From NCBI GenBank assembly GCA_951217055.1, contig OX578277.1, forward strand, positions 66,372,388 through 66,436,387: DNA of 64,000 nucleotides. Reading direction: 5' to 3'. The notes under the pieces are model-generated. The model was not told the DNA's origin and ran no database searches. It saw only the letters and a program-made list of their open reading frames with translations. The stretch's first letter is position 1. Each line of letters starts with the position of its first letter. The translations under genes and the position numbers were made by a program. The stretch is from Gerris lacustris (lineage: Eukaryota; Arthropoda; Insecta; Hemiptera; Gerridae). Positions 34,161 through 47,239 of this stretch are shown piece by piece.

Positions 34161-34455
34161 AAAAAAAAGAAAAAAAAAAAAAAAAGAAAAAAAGAGAGCT
34201 CAATTACATGAACTTAAATCATAAATTAGTGGAAATTCAGAATCATGGTTCTATCTGGCTCTGGCCTTATTTCAATATTACTTAAATTATTATTGACTAT
34301 CATTTATCAACTATTTATTTAATGGATCTTATACTTAGAAAGGTATAATATTCTGAATACTATCCAATCTTCATCAATTTATTTATTTACCTCATATTTT
34401 TTATCATTATTTATTATATAATTTATCTTAATATTTAGTACTAAATTACCATTAT

Positions 34456-34498
<43 letters not shown>

Positions 34499-35186
34499 GT
34501 AATTTTTTATTTTTGTAATTTGTTTGTTTCCCCCCTTTTTTTCCTTTTTATTCTTTGTTGATTGAATAATTGTATAAATTAACTGTGTTTGGGTGTAAAT
34601 GGCCATGTCGCTAGTCATCCAATATAAAATAAATAAATAAATAAATGATTCATTATTTAGTATAATAAAAAAATATTTAGTATTTAAAATAAATTTATGT
34701 TGGACATTTTTTGTTTCCATAGTGAATGAAAAATAAATATGCCTCATTTTTTGAACGTGACGAGAGTACAATGTATGAAAGTCTGATATTCGACATTGTA
34801 GTTTGTAATAATTTAAATGAACCAATGAATGAAAATTGGAAGTAAAACTCCCTGGGTTTATGGTGTAGATAAGGTTAATATTACTTTATACAAAGGTACC
34901 TGTATTAGAACATTGACATTATAATTAATATGTTGTAACATATGTTAAATATAAATATAATAAATTATGTTATAACCTGACATTTCCTATATAAAAGGAA
35001 GTTTTTATTGTAATATATTTATTTAAAATATATAACATCCCAAATGACCCACCTCGCCGCTTGAGGAGGCAGTGGCCCGGAGACTTACTAAGAATGTGAT
35101 TAATTATTGAAAATTACTTTTATTATTATTCCTAATTCTTATTATTGTAATCATAATTTTAATTCTCATGCCTAAAGGAGTAGTTA

Positions 35187-35330
35187 ATGGACTACTACGT
35201 TTTTCAAGTAATTCAATGCCCGAAGAAAACTTGTATCATTAACACTTATAACATTTATATATGTAGTTGTGTTACTCAATAAAGTGGAAAAAAAAAAAAA
35301 TAAATAAAAATAAAATAAAAAAAAAAAAAA

Positions 35331-35376
<46 letters not shown>
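35187..35376 (+). repeat. Retroposed 3' tail with poly(A) and (AT)n, unit 3
   Basis: Same AATAAA 3' end as at 2134, with an A-tract broken by T and an (AT)n run. Confidence 0.6.
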
Positions 35377-35380
<4 letters not shown>

Positions 35381-36290
35381 GTAACGCGAGTGGATAAACG
35401 ATATTTTTCGTTTTCTGATTTGGTGTGTAGAGTTTACGGAGTTCCTACTCTGGAGCAAGCAATATAATATAGTTGACCATGCGAAAAACAATAATTTAAA
35501 TAACATTTCAATAATTTTTAACGAAATAACACTTTTTCCCCTGCTTTTCCATTTTACCCCCCTCTTATATAAAAATATAACAAAAGTGTATGTAGGTGTA
35601 CTTTTAGGTAACATTTTTACCCAAATGTATACAAATTATTATTATTATAATCGAGTTACTGGCATCATATAAAGCACGTGTACCAATTTTTATTCAAATC
35701 GGATCAAAAATGTAAATATTTCTAATTTAAATAGAACATTTTTTTCCCTGTGTTTCATTTTCCCCCCCTCTTATATAAAAATATGACAAAAGTGTACATA
35801 ACAACAATTACTTTATTCTTAAAGAGCTTTCCAGCGACCTGCATCATTAAGGGTGTATACTATTATGACTTTTGTACCCTGTACCCCGTAACTCTGAGTA
35901 CGGAATTTAAATCATATTCATTTAAATTTAGTTTTTAATTTGGAAATCATAAAAACAATCTCTATGAAAAAAATGCATTGATCAAAACAAATACATTTTT
36001 TTACCTAAACCTCAGCATAAAATATATACATTAGGTAGCATTTGTACCCAAAAATACTAAATGTACACAAATTATTTTACAATCGAGTTCCTGGCATCAA
36101 ATTAAGCACGTATACCAATTTTCATTCAAATCTTGTCAAATTAATTAATATTTATAATTTTTATTTAAAAATAATTTATTTTCCTGTTTTTCCTTTTTAC
36201 CCCCCTCTTATGTGAAAATGTGACAAAAGTGTACATAACAACAATTACTTCACTCTTAAAGAGCTTTCCAACAACATGCATCATGCAGGA
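35377..36290 (+). repeat. Dispersed repeat modules, unit 3
   Basis: Homologous to 2327-3245, three modules in the same order, non-coding. Confidence 0.65.
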
Positions 36291-36645
36291 TATAGGAGAA
36301 TGTACTCCAAAACGGGATAGCTAGTGTTTTATTTAAATTTGGTGTTTAATTTTCTCTATTTTTATTACACACAATTAAAATAGCTTTACTGTATGCACTT
36401 TAGTTGCTTTAGTCTTGCACTTTAGTTGTGTTTTTATACACATTTTCGGTAAAAGAAGTCAAACATTTGGGTAAATAAATTAACATCACGTAACACTATA
36501 TATTTGTTTGAAATATGAAACAAAATTGATAGGAACAACGAATAAACATGGAACATTAGAAAAAGTTAGAATGATTTAAAAAAAAGAAAATCTTCACTGG
36601 AAGTTATGATTCATTTTAAAAGCTAAAATTACATTTTTAAAAAGA

Positions 36646-37113
36646 AAATAAAAATAATTTTATCAACAGGAAAAAGCTCCAAGGAAGGCTGTCTATTTCC
36701 ACATAGAACAAAAATAACATAAAAAAGAGTCATCTTTTTCATCTGCTCCGGCGCAAGCTTTGTGAGTCCAACCTTGGCAACTCGAGCACTGTATCAAGCC
36801 TTCTCAGGATTTTGGTTCAAGATGGAGGTCGGGTAAAACGGGATCCAACGAAACTCTCTCCTGTTTTCGGCATCAACAAAGTGTCTTGCCCGACTGTGAT
36901 GTTTTTCAAAACAAACATGGCTGATGCCTGAACTGAAACTCGCTAGCTTTAGTTTTACGCACCAAATGTTCGTTAAAAACCATACAACAAAATATAATAC
37001 TTACCGGAATTGCATCCTCTGAAGAACAAGACCGATGAGAGTATTTGTGAAACACAATAAAGGCTGATGCTTGAAAAAATCTTGACTAAAAACTTTCTAA
37101 AATTCTCTTTCAA
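36646..37113 (-). pseudogene. Unrecognised conserved ORF, copy 3, same nonsense codon as copy 2a
   Basis: Minus-strand TGA at 36794-36796 replaces GGA in the EKAGYSAR stretch, exactly as at 16998-17000. The intron variant ACAACAAAATA and the upstream AACACAATAAAGG variant are also shared with 2a. The rest of the frame and the GTAAGT donor are kept. Confidence 0.5.
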
Positions 37114-37115
37114 AT

Positions 37116-40100
37116 TTAGTATAATGTCATCTCCAGTAAAGGTGTAGAAAAGATGCGTTGATTAAAAACATTATGAGACGTTTTAAATTTATTATAATTC
37201 ACTCTTACAGTCACGTTATTTATTTTTATTCGTAAATGTATTTGTTGTCTAAGTGTAATTAAGTTTTGTGATAGTGTTAGATCTAATTTAATTTTTAAAT
37301 TGTAATGACCCCCAATTTTGACTCTCTCCAATGGAGACAGAATTTCAAATTGTGTTAGAGATTACAGGCTGGATTTCAATTGAAAGAAAGTTTGTAACGA
37401 CTGAAGATGTTAAAAAATGTATACAAATTTTATTTATAAGAAAAAAATTAAAAAATCAATTCATTTATGGTTCTATAACTTTTTAAAAAACCAAGCTTAA
37501 ACTTATCTGACTTCAGGAAACTTGCTCATTTACTAACTTTTCGATTAATATTAATATAATAACCTATTTCTAAGGCGGAATTTTAAGTCAACTTGGCTGA
37601 AAGTAAAAAATAAACATGTTTATTTGTTGTTATTATTTACTTATAGGTGAGTAGATACTACAGCAGAGTTAAAGAGCTATTCATAAATATATGCTTCTGG
37701 TAAGATTACAGCTAAATCTGTATGTGGTCATAATATGAAAATTCTCGTAATCAAAAAGATTCTTTTGTTGGTAGTAAAGGTGTTTTGAATCTTCACAAAT
37801 TAAAACATACTGTGCCATTAAAGCACAGCTACATTGAGGAACTAATATAACTTCTGCGCCGTGTTAGAAACATAAATTTTGTATATTAGTTAAAATAATC
37901 TTAAGCCATAAATATAAATGATAAATGCACTGGAATTTGGATAAGTGGAAGTAAAGTTATTTTTTTACTGTACTCGGTATTGTCTATTTAAATAAATATG
38001 GAACCACCTAAACATAGAACCAGACATTTCTATATCTCAGAATGCTTTAATTTATGATACATATAAATTAAAAAAAACATACTTGTATATACTATATGTA
38101 AGTAAATATTAAATAAGTTATAGATATAATGCGTGATGCAATATAAGTGGTCGGCAAATAATATCTCTATGTCTACCTCTAAGGGTCAGTTAGACCTAAG
38201 GCGGAACTGGATGTCAATGGAAGTATTAGCGGTTACAGGTGATCAACTTTTTCTTAGGCATTAACTTTTCAATAAGATTATGTCGGAAAGTATTTGCAAA
38301 GGAAGGATTACTTGGAAGTAAAATTCCCTGGGTTTATGGAGCAGAGTAGGTTAATATTACTTTATACAAAGGTACCTGTATTAGAGCCTTGACATTATGA
38401 ACTCATGTTATGTTATATATAACTTATAACTTATGTTAAAAATAAATTATGTTATAACCTGCCATTACCTTTCTACTTACTTATAATAGGTTACAATTGA
38501 ACCTCATCAACAAGAGAAGGTTATAACTTATAACTCGTGATCGTTGAATGGGTTTACTGAATAGTATGTTATGCGTTATTTTTTTAGTATTTATCTGTAT
38601 AATAGTAATTAATAAATAAATTGTAAAATGTAGTAAATCATTTTTTTCTGTATAAAGGTAACATTTAAGCTAATATTTAAGTAGTACATTTTCTAAGAAG
38701 CAAGAAAAGGGAACTACTTGTTCATTTTCCAAGACTTGGATCGGAAATGAAGAGTGGAGTCAATATTAATTCTTTTAATTTGTACAACCTAAACTTGTGA
38801 TAGCAAAAATATTTACAGGTACCTGAAAATAACAGGAATCAGTCTGGAAAATATTACATTTTTCATAGAACAATTATTTTGAACTCTGCTCTTAGGCTAA
38901 GACTAAGACTTATAATAACGAATACTAAAGAGGCTGGTCTTTGTTTGAAAAAAGTATTGTGATTCTTGATAATTTAGCTGAATAAGCTTCAATATTCAAT
39001 AGGAATAGGACTTATAATTTATTACATTTCTTTAAGAAAAATACTACTCATTACACCCCGTACCCGGAGTATAAAATTAATGTTGTTATAATCACATTAA
39101 TCTTAAAAATCAACAAAACAGCTCACTTAAATTTCATAAAAGCAGCATTATTCCCTTAATTGTTATAAAAAATAAAAATAAATAAAGGAGAAATAGACTG
39201 CCAATTTCGTATGGTTGTAAAATTATTTAATTTTCTACCGTTTCTTACATCAGTCAAAATGGTTTTGATTTTTTAACATAAATTACAGTACTCTTTTACA
39301 TTAATGAAATTCTTTAGATATATATATTCACGATTTATTACTGAATTCTGGCTAAAGAAAGTTTTTCTTTTCTTTTTCAAGGAGTCTGTGTTCACACTAA
39401 CGTTTTTAGTGTTTTTGCAGAACATAAAAATTGGTGAAGTACGAGCTCTCTTTCTCACTATTTTCTTGAAAGAGAGTGAAAAAATTTTTATCAAAAAAAT
39501 ATTTCTTTTTATTAAAGAAAGAAAAAATAAAATACGGCACTATAATAGGCACATTAGTAAATTACCCCAATAAAAATTTGCTAAAGAAGAAGAAACATAA
39601 CTTAAAACTGATACGGCAAATAATAACTATTATTATAACCTGTTGTTGAGTTCAACTATAACAAGACTATAACCTTCCGGCGCAAAAATGTTTCGTGGTA
39701 TTTAGCCTCTAGTCAAGAACTAGGTATAGACAGATATAGTATCGATAATATAGTATAAATAGATATATGTATGTTTATTGACAACCATGGGGCTATACTT
39801 ATTCTCTAATGTCTAAAAGATATTTCTTTCCGAGATTCTTTTTAGTTCCGAGTTACCGAATGTAACGCTTACCGAATATACCGGCTGCTAAATAAACTTT
39901 AACTTTTGCTAAAAATACTTTAATTCCTGTAAAGAATCAAAACAATTTTGAAAGATTAAAAAAACGGGGGAAACAATTAAACCAATTAGACAATAATGGC
40001 TTGTAAAAGTATAAAATCAATAAAGTACGGGGAAATGATGCGAGGAAGCTATGTGCCACACCAATTGCCAGTCTATTTTAAATTAGATTCGAACTTCCTC

Positions 40101-40440
40101 ACTACTGAAATTGTTTTATTGTTTTGCTCAAAGACTCAGTTCCATTTGATACTTCTTGCTTAATAAACTTCAAGTAAGGTTGTAACGAAAAGCAAAAAAA
40201 AAAAAAAAAAAAATAAGTTTAATAGATATTTATTTAAATTGTTCAAATATATTTACAAAAATAAATGATGAAATTTTATATTATATACACTATCTTACTA
40301 ATAATATCACAGACTAGTTAAAAGTATAGTTAATAATATTGTGATAAGATTAAATAACTTCTTAAATAAATTACAAAATAATTAGTAGAGAAACTAAAGT
40401 CATTAACAAGGTTTCATTAATGTTAATATAATTATGATTT
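37116..40440. other. AT-rich spacer of unit 3
   Basis: Same content as 22444-25732: no gene, and the TIR-element site is empty near 39760-39770. A small private change (CTAATATTTAAGTAGTACATT near 38670) is the only visible novelty. Confidence 0.5.
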
Positions 40441-42362
40441 TCAGCCTGAGCGGTGTTTTGTCAAGCCTCTATTCTTGCTGTTACAGTTGCCTTGAAGTTC
40501 CTTGTCAGACTGACTTGTAGTTACGCTGTTTAACGGGCCTTTCACAGCTGGACCCCAAAACTGTACAAATCAAAAACGTTTGTTTTCATTAGGAAATAAA
40601 AAATTTAAGAAACAAGTTTGCAAGTTGTGTTATTTAATACACGTATTGTGTTATTATTAAATTGTTTTCTACTTACACAAACACAGTTAACACTGTCGGG
40701 CCAAATAATAGAAAGGCTTCTTATCTCCAAATCTTCTAATCTAAAAAGCATAAGTACATTGAATCATTAAATCATTACGTAGAAAGGTACAATTAAATGA
40801 TTACATATTCACTGTGTTATTTAAATATATTTTCATTGAATATATTCAAGTAAATTTACCTTTGCATGATAGTTTTCCTTTCAGCATAAGAGAAAGCAAG
40901 GCAAGTTGAAGCTGAAGTAAGAAGTTTCTTTATCTCGGACCTTGTACTCTGAATTAGATCCTTCATCCACAAACATTCATCTACAACTGTAACACGATAA
41001 CAAATATTTACATTAATATAATATTCTACTGAGCAGAGAAAATCACTGGAAAAAGTTATTTTAAGCTGATAACTACTGTTATCTAGGTAATTTATATCTA
41101 CTTACTGTAGTGAATTGTATCGAGGATTAACTGAGGCAGGTCATTCAGATCTTGTGTCCTCTTAAGAGGAGTTCGGAGCATCTCCATAGTAACAACAATC
41201 AGCTCATCTAGTGAAGCCTCGTTTTGTTTTACCTGTTGACAATAACATCAATGAAATAAGTTTAGTGAAAAAAATAAATAGTGTCATATCATAATTTAAA
41301 ACTTTATACGGAAACAATACAAACCTTAAAAATGACATGTTGAATTTTGTTCTCGCGTTGAGTCAAGTCCAGGACAGATCGGACAATTTTACCCCTGGCT
41401 CCTTTAGTAATAGGGCTTCCTCCCACTGATTGTACGTAATAATCAATATTAGATTCATCCAGAGCAAGCATCTGCTCATAACTCCACCTGCTGAATATGG
41501 GCCAGTACTTGTGAAGCCTCAGGTCCTTCAACCATTTCCAAGTTCCTAAACATGAACAATAAGTACATTTATTTCTAATAACAAACAATAGAAATAAATA
41601 AGATTCATTAAAAGTGTAGAATAAACGAATAATGTGTCAGTATAAGTGTTAATGTAGATTATAATTTATTGGTATATATTTTACCCGCCATGCCAGGAGC
41701 AGGCGCCATTTCTAGGAGAGAAGATCCCCTGTTCAATGAACTAGTTGCACGTAAGGCAGTGACAGCCACATCGTATCTCGATTTCAACGCTTCAGGATAA
41801 CTAAACAAATATAAATAAAAATACAATATAGAAAATCCATATTTAAGTATAATAACTTTGTTAATTAGATTTTCAATGAATACATAATGAACCAAATCTA
41901 TTTTATTAATCAGCTAAAGCACTTACCTATATTTAAGAGAAGGTGTGTTGTTAACGATGAGTACCAGTGTAGAAGCCAACGTATGAGCTAGTTTTTGTTC
42001 TAGTGACTTCTCTAAGGCAGTCGTGATGATAGAGGCATAGGCAAGCTTGATTTCTTCATTAAGCAGACTGGATCTAGGCAGGTAATAGACTATTCCAGCA
42101 AGAGTTTGGACCACATCGTCCTCTTTGTACAACTTTTTTAAGAAACCTGTAAAAAATTGAGATTAAAATAATTTTTTTTTCTAACCATTTAATTTAGCTA
42201 TATTTCGCTCTTATCTGGCATCTTTATTTAAAGTTAAACAAGGATATACGTACCGATATCATCAGCTGCAGCTTTGAGTTGGTCAATAGTCTCGCAATGA
42301 CGTTCCCAAGACCTAACTTCTGGAACCATGAAGTAACCATAAAGCAATGTAGAACCAACCAT
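40441..42362 (-). CDS. smg-like: Smaug-like SAM/PHAT RNA-binding protein, copy 4 (complete)
   Basis: Eight exons: 42254-42362 (ATG at 42362), 41927-42146, 41685-41800, 41325-41545, 41106-41232, 40860-40986, 40677-40740, 40441-40560 (TGA at 40441-40443). The frame is intact, 367 residues. Residue 27 is Asp and residue 204 is Arg. Intron 6 carries an extra 8 bases (ATCATTAA repeated near 40766). The initiator upstream has a base change (see promoter entry), so this copy may be expressed differently. SAM, similarity-region and PHAT-like parts are as described for copy 2. Confidence 0.8.
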
Positions 42363-42455
42363 CTTGATATAAATATAACAGATGTGCACAAACAGAGAAG
42401 TTATAAAAAATTGGTAAGGGATGGTAGTTGTTGACTGAGCAAGTAAACTTAGCAA

Positions 42456-42491
42456 TGTCTAAAGTAGAGGTGCAACTGCTGGAGTATATAA
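42456..42491 (-). promoter_or_regulatory. TATA box and altered initiator of Smaug-like copy 4
   Basis: Minus-strand TATATA (42485-42490) is kept, but the initiator reads TTAGACA instead of TCAGACA because of one change at about 42461. Just upstream of the TATA box, GGACCTGCC in the other copies is shortened to a CTGCCTGCC form. Confidence 0.45.
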
Positions 42492-43941
42492 GCCCCTTAG
42501 GTACCTGCCTGCCCCCTCCCCCATATCTTAAACCAATCACATTCCTTCATTGAGCCCCCAACTATTATTAAAACCCTATTTTAAAAAATGTATAATATAA
42601 TTAAATATCTTCATTATTCACTATACTATAGTATTTTTAAAAAAACATATTAATGTTGAAAATGGTTTTATTTAATTGAATAGAAAAATAAATATATCTT
42701 ATTATTATTATGTTTAACGCGATGATATTAAAGAGTATGAAAGACTTTGTTTACAGTTAACTCTAATACCCGACATTATACTTAATAATAATTTAAAGAA
42801 CTGAATATATTTAAAAGCAGGGGGCGTACTGCTTTTATTAATGTATGCCTATTTTAGAAAAGTATATATATAAATATCCTATATATGACCGCAAAACTTG
42901 TTTTATCAATCTGCTTATGACATATTAAAACAAAAGAGTAGGCCTAAAATATCTGTCATTTTGAGACAAATTTACAACTCAAATGCTTTGTTATCAGTGA
43001 GTAGTTCAATTATTTAATTTATTATTGTAACCATGGAATAAACAATAGTAAAAGTCGATATGGAAGTCAATAAATTTTGTATAAAGAGGGGGGGGGGGGA
43101 ATAGTAATAATTAATTATATATGTAATTTAATTCCTTTAATAGGTAATAAATAGTTCAAAATAATTTAAAAATACAAACAAAAAAAAAAATTATTATAAA
43201 GCTGAATAAAAAAAAATAATTTAAGGAATTGTAATCTCAAAGCTATCTAGAAATTAGTCTAATTTATGTAAATGTAATGTTATTTATTTTTTAGTTTTCT
43301 AAGTTTATTGACTAATTATGTATTTTTAATGTCAGTTATACGAACTCCATAGAATAGAAATGTACATATTTCATCAAACAATAAATATATATATATATAA
43401 ATGATTCATTATTTAGTATAATAAAAAAATATTTAGTATTTAAAATAAATTTATGTTGGACATTTTTTGTTTCCATAGTGAATGAAAAATAAATATGCCT
43501 CATTTTTTGAACGTGACGAGAGTACAATGTATGAAAGTCTGATATTCGACATTGTAGTTTGTAATAATTTAAATGAACCAATGAATGAAAATTGGAAGTA
43601 AAACTCCCTGGGTTTATGGTGTAGATAAGGTTAATATTACTTTATACAAAGTTACCTGTATTAGAACATTGACATTATAATTAATATGTTGTAACATATG
43701 TTAAATATAAATATAATAAATTATGTTATAACCTGACATTTCCTATATAAAAGGAAGTTTTTATTGTAATATATTTATTTAAAATATATAACATCCCAAA
43801 TGACCCACCTCGCCGCTTGAGGAGGCAGTGGCCCGGAGACTTACTAAGAATGTGATTAATTATTGAAAATTACTTTTATTATTATTCCTAATTCTTATTA
43901 TTGTAATCATAATTTTAATTCTCATGCCTAAAGGAGTAGTT

Positions 43942-44104
43942 AATGGACTACTACGTTTTTCAAGTAATTCAATGCCCGAAGAAAACTTGTATCATTACCA
44001 CTTATAACATTTATATATGTAGTTGTGTTACTCAATAAAGTGGAAAAAAAAAAATAAATAAAATAAATAAAAAAATAAAAAAAAAAATTATATATATATA
44101 TATA
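43942..44104 (+). repeat. Retroposed 3' tail with poly(A) and short (AT)n, unit 4
   Basis: Same AATAAA 3' end as at 2134. The A-tract is interrupted by T and the (AT)n run is the shortest of all copies. Confidence 0.6.
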
Positions 44105-45010
44105 AAGGTAACGCGAGTGGATAAACGATATTTTTCGTTTTCTGATTTGGTGTGTAGAGTTTACGGAGTTCCTACTCTGGAGCAAGCAATATAATATAGT
44201 TGACCATGCGAAAAACAATAATTTAAATAACTTTTCAATAATTTTTAACGAAATAACACTTTTTCCCCTGCTTTTCCATTTTACCCCCCTCTTATATAAA
44301 AATATAACAAAAGTGTATGTAGGTGTACTTTTAGGTAACATTTTTACCCAAATGTATACAAATTATTATTATTATAATCGAGTTACTGGCATCATATAAA
44401 GCACGTGTACCAATTTTTATTCAAATCGGATCAAAAATGTAAATATTTCTAATTTAAATACAACATTTTTTTCCCTGTGTTTCATTTTTCCCCCCTCTTA
44501 TATAAAAATATGACAAAAGTGTACATAACAACAATTACTTTATTCTTAAAGAGCTTTCCTGCGACCTGCATCATTAAGGGTGTATACTATTATGACTTTT
44601 GTACCCTGTACCCCGTAACTCTGAGTACGGAATTTAAATCATATTCATTTAAATTTAGTTTTTAATTTGGAAATCATAAAAACAATCTCTATGAAAAAAA
44701 TGCATTGATCAAAACAAATACATTTTTTTACCTAAACCTCAGCATAAAATATATACATTAGGTAGCATTTGTACCCAAAAATACTAAATGTACACAAATT
44801 ATTTTACAATCGAGTTCCTGGCATCAAATTAAGCACGTATACCAATTTTCATTCAAATCTTGTCAAATTAATTAATATTTATAATTTTTATTTAAAAATA
44901 ATTTATTTTCCTGTTTTTCCTTTTTACCCCCCTCTTATGTGAAAATATGACAAAAGTGTACATAACAACAATTACTTCACTCTTAAAGAGCTTTCCAACA
45001 ACATGCATCA
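44105..45010 (+). repeat. Dispersed repeat modules, unit 4
   Basis: Homologous to 2327-3245, three modules in the same order, non-coding. Confidence 0.65.
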
Positions 45011-45355
45011 TGCAGGATATAGGAGAATGTACTCCAAAACGGGATAGCTAGTGTTTTATTTAAATTTGGTGTTTAATTTTCTCTATTTTTATTACACACA
45101 ATTAAAATAGCTTTACTGTATGCACTTTAGTTGCTTTAGTCTTGCACTTTAGTTGTGTTTTTATACACATTTTCGGTAAAAGAAGTCAAACATTTGGGTA
45201 AATAAATTAACATCACGTAACACTATATATTTGTTTGAAATATGAAACAAAATTGATAGGAACAACGAATAAACATGGAACATTAGAAAAAGTTAGAATG
45301 ATTTAAAAAAAAGAAAATCTTCACTGGAAGTTATGATTCATTTTAAAAGCTAAAA

Positions 45356-45839
45356 TTACATTTTTAAAAAGAAAATAAAAATCATTTTATCAACAGGAAA
45401 AAGCTCCAAGGAAGGCTGTCTATTTCCACATAGAACAAAAATAACATAAAAAAGAGTCATCTTTTTCATCTGCTCCGGCGCAAGCTTTGTGAGTCCAACC
45501 TTGGCAACTCGAGCACTGTATCCAGCCTTCTCAGGATTTTGGTTCAAGATGGAGGTCGGGTAAAACGGGATCCAACGAAACTCTCTCCTGTTTTCGGCAT
45601 CAACAAAGTGTCTTGCCCGACTGTGATGTTTTTCAAAACAAACATGGCTGATGCCTGAACTGAAACTCGCTAGCTTTAGTTTTACGCACCAAATGTTCGT
45701 TAAAAACCATACAATAAATATAATACTTACCGGAATTGCATCCTCTGAAGAACAAGACCGATGAGAGTATTTGTGAAGCACAAAAAAGGCTGATGCTTGA
45801 AAAAATCTTGACTAAAAACTTTCTAAAATTCTCTTTCAA
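45356..45839 (-). CDS. Unrecognised conserved ORF, copy 4 (frame open)
   Basis: Same two-exon layout as 3579-4062; encodes the same residues as copy 2b in the main exon. GGA is present where copies 2a and 3 have TGA. Function unknown. Confidence 0.35.
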
Positions 45840-45841
45840 AT

Positions 45842-47239
45842 TTAGTATAATGTCATCTCCAGTAAAGGTGTAGAAAAGATGCGTTGATTAAAAACATTAT
45901 GAGACGTTTTAAATTTATTATAATTCACTCTTACAGTCACGTTATTTATTTTTATTCGTAAATGTATTTGTTGTCTAAGTGTAATTAAGTTTTGTGATAG
46001 TGTTAGATCTAATTTAATTTTTAAATTGTAATGACCCCCAATTTTGACTCTCTCCAATGGAGACAGAATTTTAAATTGTGTTAGAGATTACAGGCTGGAT
46101 TTCAATTGAAAGAAAGTTTGTAACGACTGAAGATGTTAAAAAATGTATACAAATTTTATTTATAAGAAAAAAATTAAAAAATCAATTCATTTATGGTTCT
46201 ATAACTTTTTAAAGAACCAAGCTTAAACTTATCTGACTTCAGGAAACTTGCTCATTTACTAACTTTTCGATTAATATTAATATAATAACCTATTTCTAAG
46301 GCGGAATTTTAAGTCAACTTGGCTGAAAGTAAAAAATAAACATGTTTATTTGTTGTTATTATTTACTTATAGGTGAGTAGATACTACAGCAGAGTTAAAG
46401 AGCTATTCATAAATATATGCTTCTGGTAAGATTACAGCTAAATCTGTAAGTGGTCATAATATGAAAATTCTCGTAATCAAAAAGATTCTTTTGTTGGTAG
46501 TAAAGGTGTTTTGAATCTTCACAAATTAAAACATACTGTGCCATTAAAGCACAGCTACATTGAGGAACTAATATAACTTCTGCGCCGTGTTAGAAACATA
46601 AATTTTGTATATTAGTTAAAATAATCTTAAGCCATAAATATAAATGATAAATGCACTGGAATTTGGATAAGTGGAAGTAAAGTTATTTTTTTACTGTACT
46701 CGGTATTGCCTATTTAAATAAATATGGAACCACCTAAACATAGAACCAGACATTTCTATATCTCAGAATGCTTTAATTTATGATACATATAAATTAAAAA
46801 AAACATACTTGTATATACTATATGTAAGTAAATATTAAATAAGTTATAGATATAATGCGTGATGCAATATAAGTGGTGGGCAAATAATATCTCTATGTCT
46901 ACCTCTAAGGGTCAGTTAGACCTAAGGCGGAACTGGATGTCAATGGAAGTATTAGCGGTTACAGGTGATCAACTTTTTCTTAGGCATTAACTTTTCAATA
47001 AGATTATGTCGGAAAGTATTTGCAAAGGAAGGATTACTTGGAAGTAAAATTCCCTGGGTTTATGGAGCAGAGTAGGTTAATATTACTTTATACAAAGGTA
47101 CCTGTATTAGAGCCTTGACATTATGAACTCATATTATGTTATATATAACTTATAACTTATGTTAAAAATAAATTATGTTATAACCTGACATTACCTTTCT
47201 ACTTACTTATAATAGGTTACAATTGAACCTCATCAACAA
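45842..47239. other. AT-rich spacer of unit 4
   Basis: Same content as 4065-5450 of unit 1, no gene seen. It ends at the CATCAACAA target duplication of the MULE-like element. Confidence 0.5.

Larger units (their letters stand above)
28695..34640 (+). mobile_element. I-like non-LTR retrotransposon (LINE), nearly intact
   Basis: Full-length insertion with a target duplication of about 13 bases, ATAAATGATTCAT (28682-28694 and 34641-34653). The empty site exists in units 1, 2b and 4. It has a 5' UTR of about 285 bases, an ORF1 with CCHC knuckles, and an ORF2 with endonuclease, reverse transcriptase and RNase H. A 3' UTR of about 480 bases includes an A-rich run (34159-34196) and about 40 T (34458-34494), and the element ends in short (AAAT/TAA) repeats. 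RNase H in ORF2 and a TAA-type tail fit the I clade. An intact ORF2 and near-perfect duplications point to recent insertion. Confidence 0.92.
26788..41503. repeat. Tandem array unit 3
   Basis: 14,716 bases, of which 5,946 are the LINE at 28695-34640 plus its 13-bp duplication. The remaining ~8.76 kb matches unit 1 plus the ~310-bp segment (28205-28512). It shares the conserved-ORF nonsense codon with unit 2a. Confidence 0.93.
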
